Shown here: piece by piece, positions 62,218-64,000 of the stretch
Numbering within the stretch: the stretch's first letter is position 1
Layout of the letters: every line of letters begins with the position of its first letter
NCBI RefSeq assembly: GCF_001598355.1
Contig: NZ_BCYU01000012.1
Location: 1-64,000, forward strand
Source of the DNA: Sphingomonas asaccharolytica NBRC 15499
GTDB lineage: Bacteria; Pseudomonadota; Alphaproteobacteria; Sphingomonadales; Sphingomonadaceae
DNA: 64,000 nt
Direction: 5' to 3'
Made by a program: the position numbers and the translations under genes
Notes under the pieces: generated by a model
What the model was told of the DNA's origin: nothing
Seen by the model: only the letters and a program-made list of their open reading frames with translations
Databases searched by the model: none

Positions 62218-62543
62218 GAATCGATCTCCTTGAGCAAATCACGCAGATTGGCGAAGCGGTCGCGCCAGAAGGCGTCGTAGTGACTCAGCCAGTCGAGCAA
62301 CGGCGCGAGCCCATCCGGCGTCGCGCGATAGAAGACATTCCGCCCCTGCGGGCGTTCGGCGACGAGGCCGGCCAGCTTGAGCGATTTGAGATGTTGCGAA
62401 ATCGCACCCTGGGTGACGCCGCTGGCGCGGGTCAGCTCGGCGACATTGACCTCTCCGCCGCGCGCGAGTTGCTCGAACACGGCCCGGCGGGTCGGATCGG
62501 CAAGAGCGCGCATGACGGCGTCGACGGGTAGAGCGGGAAGCAT
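62214..62543 (-). CDS. ArsR-family transcriptional regulator
   Basis: 109 residues. Winged helix with DPTRRAVFEQLARGGEVNVA, GVTQGAISQHLKSLKLAGLV. There is no CxCxxC metal site, so it is of the non-metal ArsR group usually paired with AHSA1. It leads the operon arsR-AHSA1-DUF899-small membrane protein and probably controls it through the ATTAG dyads just upstream. Confidence 0.93.
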   Translation of the reverse strand: MLPALPVDAVMRALADPTRRAVFEQLARGGEVNVAELTRASGVTQGAISQHLKSLKLAGLVAERPQGRNVFYRATPDGLAPLLDWLSHYDAFWRDRFANLRDLLKEIDS

Positions 62544-62550
62544 GCGAATC

Positions 62551-62585
62551 GATTAGTTCATGCTAATCAATTAGTCAATACTAAT
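62551..62585. promoter_or_regulatory. Probable ArsR operators
   Basis: Two adjacent dyads: GATTAG/CTAATC (62551-62556, 62563-62568) and ATTAGT/ACTAAT (62570-62575, 62580-62585). They lie 8-42 bp upstream of the arsR ATG, overlapping the promoter, and contain the same ATTAG/CTAAT half-sites. Confidence 0.65.
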
Positions 62586-62628
62586 GTTTCTGGAGGTGGG
62601 AGACGGTCGCCGCGATGGTCGCGCTGCC

Positions 62629-64000
62629 TTACTGAACGATTGTGCCCTTACCGCTTCGCGCGATATCCTCGGCAATGGCCACCACGGCGCGATCGGCGCG
62701 CGCGCGATCGCTCTCCTCGTCGGTGGGGAGAATGGGAATGTCGGGCGTGATGCCGGCTTCCTCGTTCGATCCATCGGCGCGGAGGCGCATGCAATTGGGC
62801 ATGCGGAAGCGCAGATGCGAATGGGTCAGCACGAGCGGCGGCGCATCGGTCATGAACCCACATCCGTCCTGCCCAGTGCGAACGCCGACGATCTTGGCGA
62901 TGCGATTGTCCTGCATCACCGCCGCGAACATTTCCGCCGCCGAATAGGATCGCTGATCGGTGACGACATAAGTCGGTCCGGTCCAGGCCGCATAATATTC
63001 CTCGATCATCGACGCCGACGACAGAGTGCCGGCGAGGTCCTCGTCACCGAACGCGCCTTTGGTCAGCCCGGCGCTATATCCCCCGGCATAGCCGGCGGCG
63101 AGAAGGCGATTGCATCCGGTCGGCGACCAGGGACGCTGCTCGCGCCACGACCAGGAAAGGTCGCAGCGTTGCTGTCCGATCGCCTGTTTCTGCCGGGTGA
63201 AGAAGGCCAGGGCTTCCGACAGCGCCTTCTTTCCCTCCGCCGACGATTTGCCGGCCAGTGCCTTGCCGAGGCCGTCGATCTGCTCGTCGAAATAGCCCGC
63301 CGACACCAGCGCATCGACCATCAGCAGCCGCGACGACCGCACCGGGCGATCGGTGAACAGCCGCGCCGCCCAGTCGCCGCTATCGTCTCCGCCGCTGTTA
63401 TTGCCGATGTCGATCACCAAAGCAGTAACACCCGCCTGGCGCAGCGCCCGGATCGCCCCGAACAGATCAGCGAACCATTGGTTGGCCGCAGCATCAGTGA
63501 CCGCATCGGCGGTGACCGGCTTGCCCTTGCGCCACAATGCCGCCCAGCTGCGGAGGCACGCGTCGGGAAAGGCGCGGGCACGGAAGGCCTGGATGCGGAT
63601 CACGCCGATCTGTGCACCGACCCTCGACAGCGTTCCGGTCCGGAACGTCGAGCCGAGTCCGTCCGACACCAATCGGAACCCCGGCAATTGCTCGAACGGC
63701 AGCGTGAAGGCGACCGACCCGGTCGAGGCGAAGCCGAGCGCGGCGCATCCACCGGCCGCATCGTCGGACGTCAGTTTGGCATCGGCCGGCTCGGCGGCCG
63801 GTCCTGTCGCCGCGGCGCGATACGGCAGTTCGGAAAAATGCCCGTCATGGAAACCCGCGACGAAAGCACGGATCGCGTCGATGGCCTGGGCATCGCTCGT
63901 CGCGCGCGCCAGCGCTTCGTTGGTCGCGCGATCGAGCGCCGGCAGATCGACGCCCCCGGCGCCCGACGCTTTCCAGGCGAGATTGGCGTAACCCCGTTCG
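62629..64000 (-). CDS. S41-family peptidase, 5' end outside window
   Basis: About 457 codons in the window; the frame is open to the right edge. C-terminal-processing-peptidase fold: TALVIDIGNNSGGDDSGDWA, the catalytic Ser region DQRSYSAAEMFAAVMQDN, and a following GVRTGQDGCGFMT. Such proteases degrade misfolded or C-terminally tagged periplasmic proteins; the start and presumed signal peptide are not seen. The stop is at 62629-62631. Confidence 0.85.
   Translation of the reverse strand, partial: ERGYANLAWKASGAGGVDLPALDRATNEALARATSDAQAIDAIRAFVAGFHDGHFSELPYRAAATGPAAEPADAKLTSDDAAGGCAALGFASTGSVAFTLPFEQLPGFRLVSDGLGSTFRTGTLSRVGAQIGVIRIQAFRARAFPDACLRSWAALWRKGKPVTADAVTDAAANQWFADLFGAIRALRQAGVTALVIDIGNNSGGDDSGDWAARLFTDRPVRSSRLLMVDALVSAGYFDEQIDGLGKALAGKSSAEGKKALSEALAFFTRQKQAIGQQRCDLSWSWREQRPWSPTGCNRLLAAGYAGGYSAGLTKGAFGDEDLAGTLSSASMIEEYYAAWTGPTYVVTDQRSYSAAEMFAAVMQDNRIAKIVGVRTGQDGCGFMTDAPPLVLTHSHLRFRMPNCMRLRADGSNEEAGITPDIPILPTDEESDRARADRAVVAIAEDIARSGKGTIVQ

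Overview
The window looks like chromosomal DNA of a sphingomonad (Alphaproteobacteria, Sphingomonas or a close relative). This is inferred from high GC with strong GC3 bias, a ctrA cell-cycle regulator with a CtrA box, a split-b (b/b') F0 ATP synthase operon, TonB-dependent receptor architecture, many Tat/lipoprotein exports and long GC-rich extragenic palindromes between genes. I saw no rRNA, tRNA, CRISPR array, insertion sequence or prophage.

Left end (1-8.3 kb): a giant minus-strand trimeric autotransporter adhesin whose 3' end lies outside the window. A four-cysteine exported protein precedes it, and further upstream on the same strand is an orphan OmpR-type response regulator. 8.6-12.1 kb holds a GNAT acetyltransferase, a scar with C-terminal remnants of a TetR regulator and an alpha/beta hydrolase, an HSL-type esterase, a FadR-type regulator broken by two apparent frameshifts, and a small exported protein.

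12.2-18 kb is a complete RND efflux operon (lipoprotein adaptor, HAE-1 pump, outer membrane factor). 18-26.7 kb carries a nitrobindin-like protein, Tat-exported PhoD phosphatase, an exported protein with an MVL-like C-terminus, wrbA-pirin opposite a LysR regulator, ctrA, a cold-shock protein and small genes. 26.7-34.9 kb has a YtcJ-type amidohydrolase, threonine ammonia-lyase, a CsoR/RcnR-like regulator with a DMT exporter, an exported superoxide dismutase, and chrB-chrA with a TetR regulator.

34.9-39.7 kb is the most distinctive module: a TonB-dependent receptor, a beta-helix lipoprotein and a two-CxxCH cytochrome-like lipoprotein arranged as one tight operon. 40-46.5 kb has a serine hydrolase, a FemAB-like/deacetylase pair, ohr-ohrR with palindromic operators, and an XRE regulator divergent from an NAD-dependent epimerase. 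46.5-55.7 kb is uvrC, a small exported protein, a chorismate mutase, the atpI-B-E-F'-F operon and a ydbH-ynbE-ydbL operon. 55.8-64 kb contains radC, an unusual RHH-like/TM/EF-hand protein, a signal peptidase I, an ankyrin protein with a DUF5990 partner, an arsR-AHSA1-DUF899-small membrane protein operon, and a partial S41 peptidase running off the right edge.

Functional themes are envelope and surface biology (adhesin, TonB receptor module, YdbH system, signal peptidase), efflux and stress defence (RND pump, Ohr, SOD, chromate, WrbA/pirin), and core housekeeping (ATP synthase, UvrC, RadC, CtrA).
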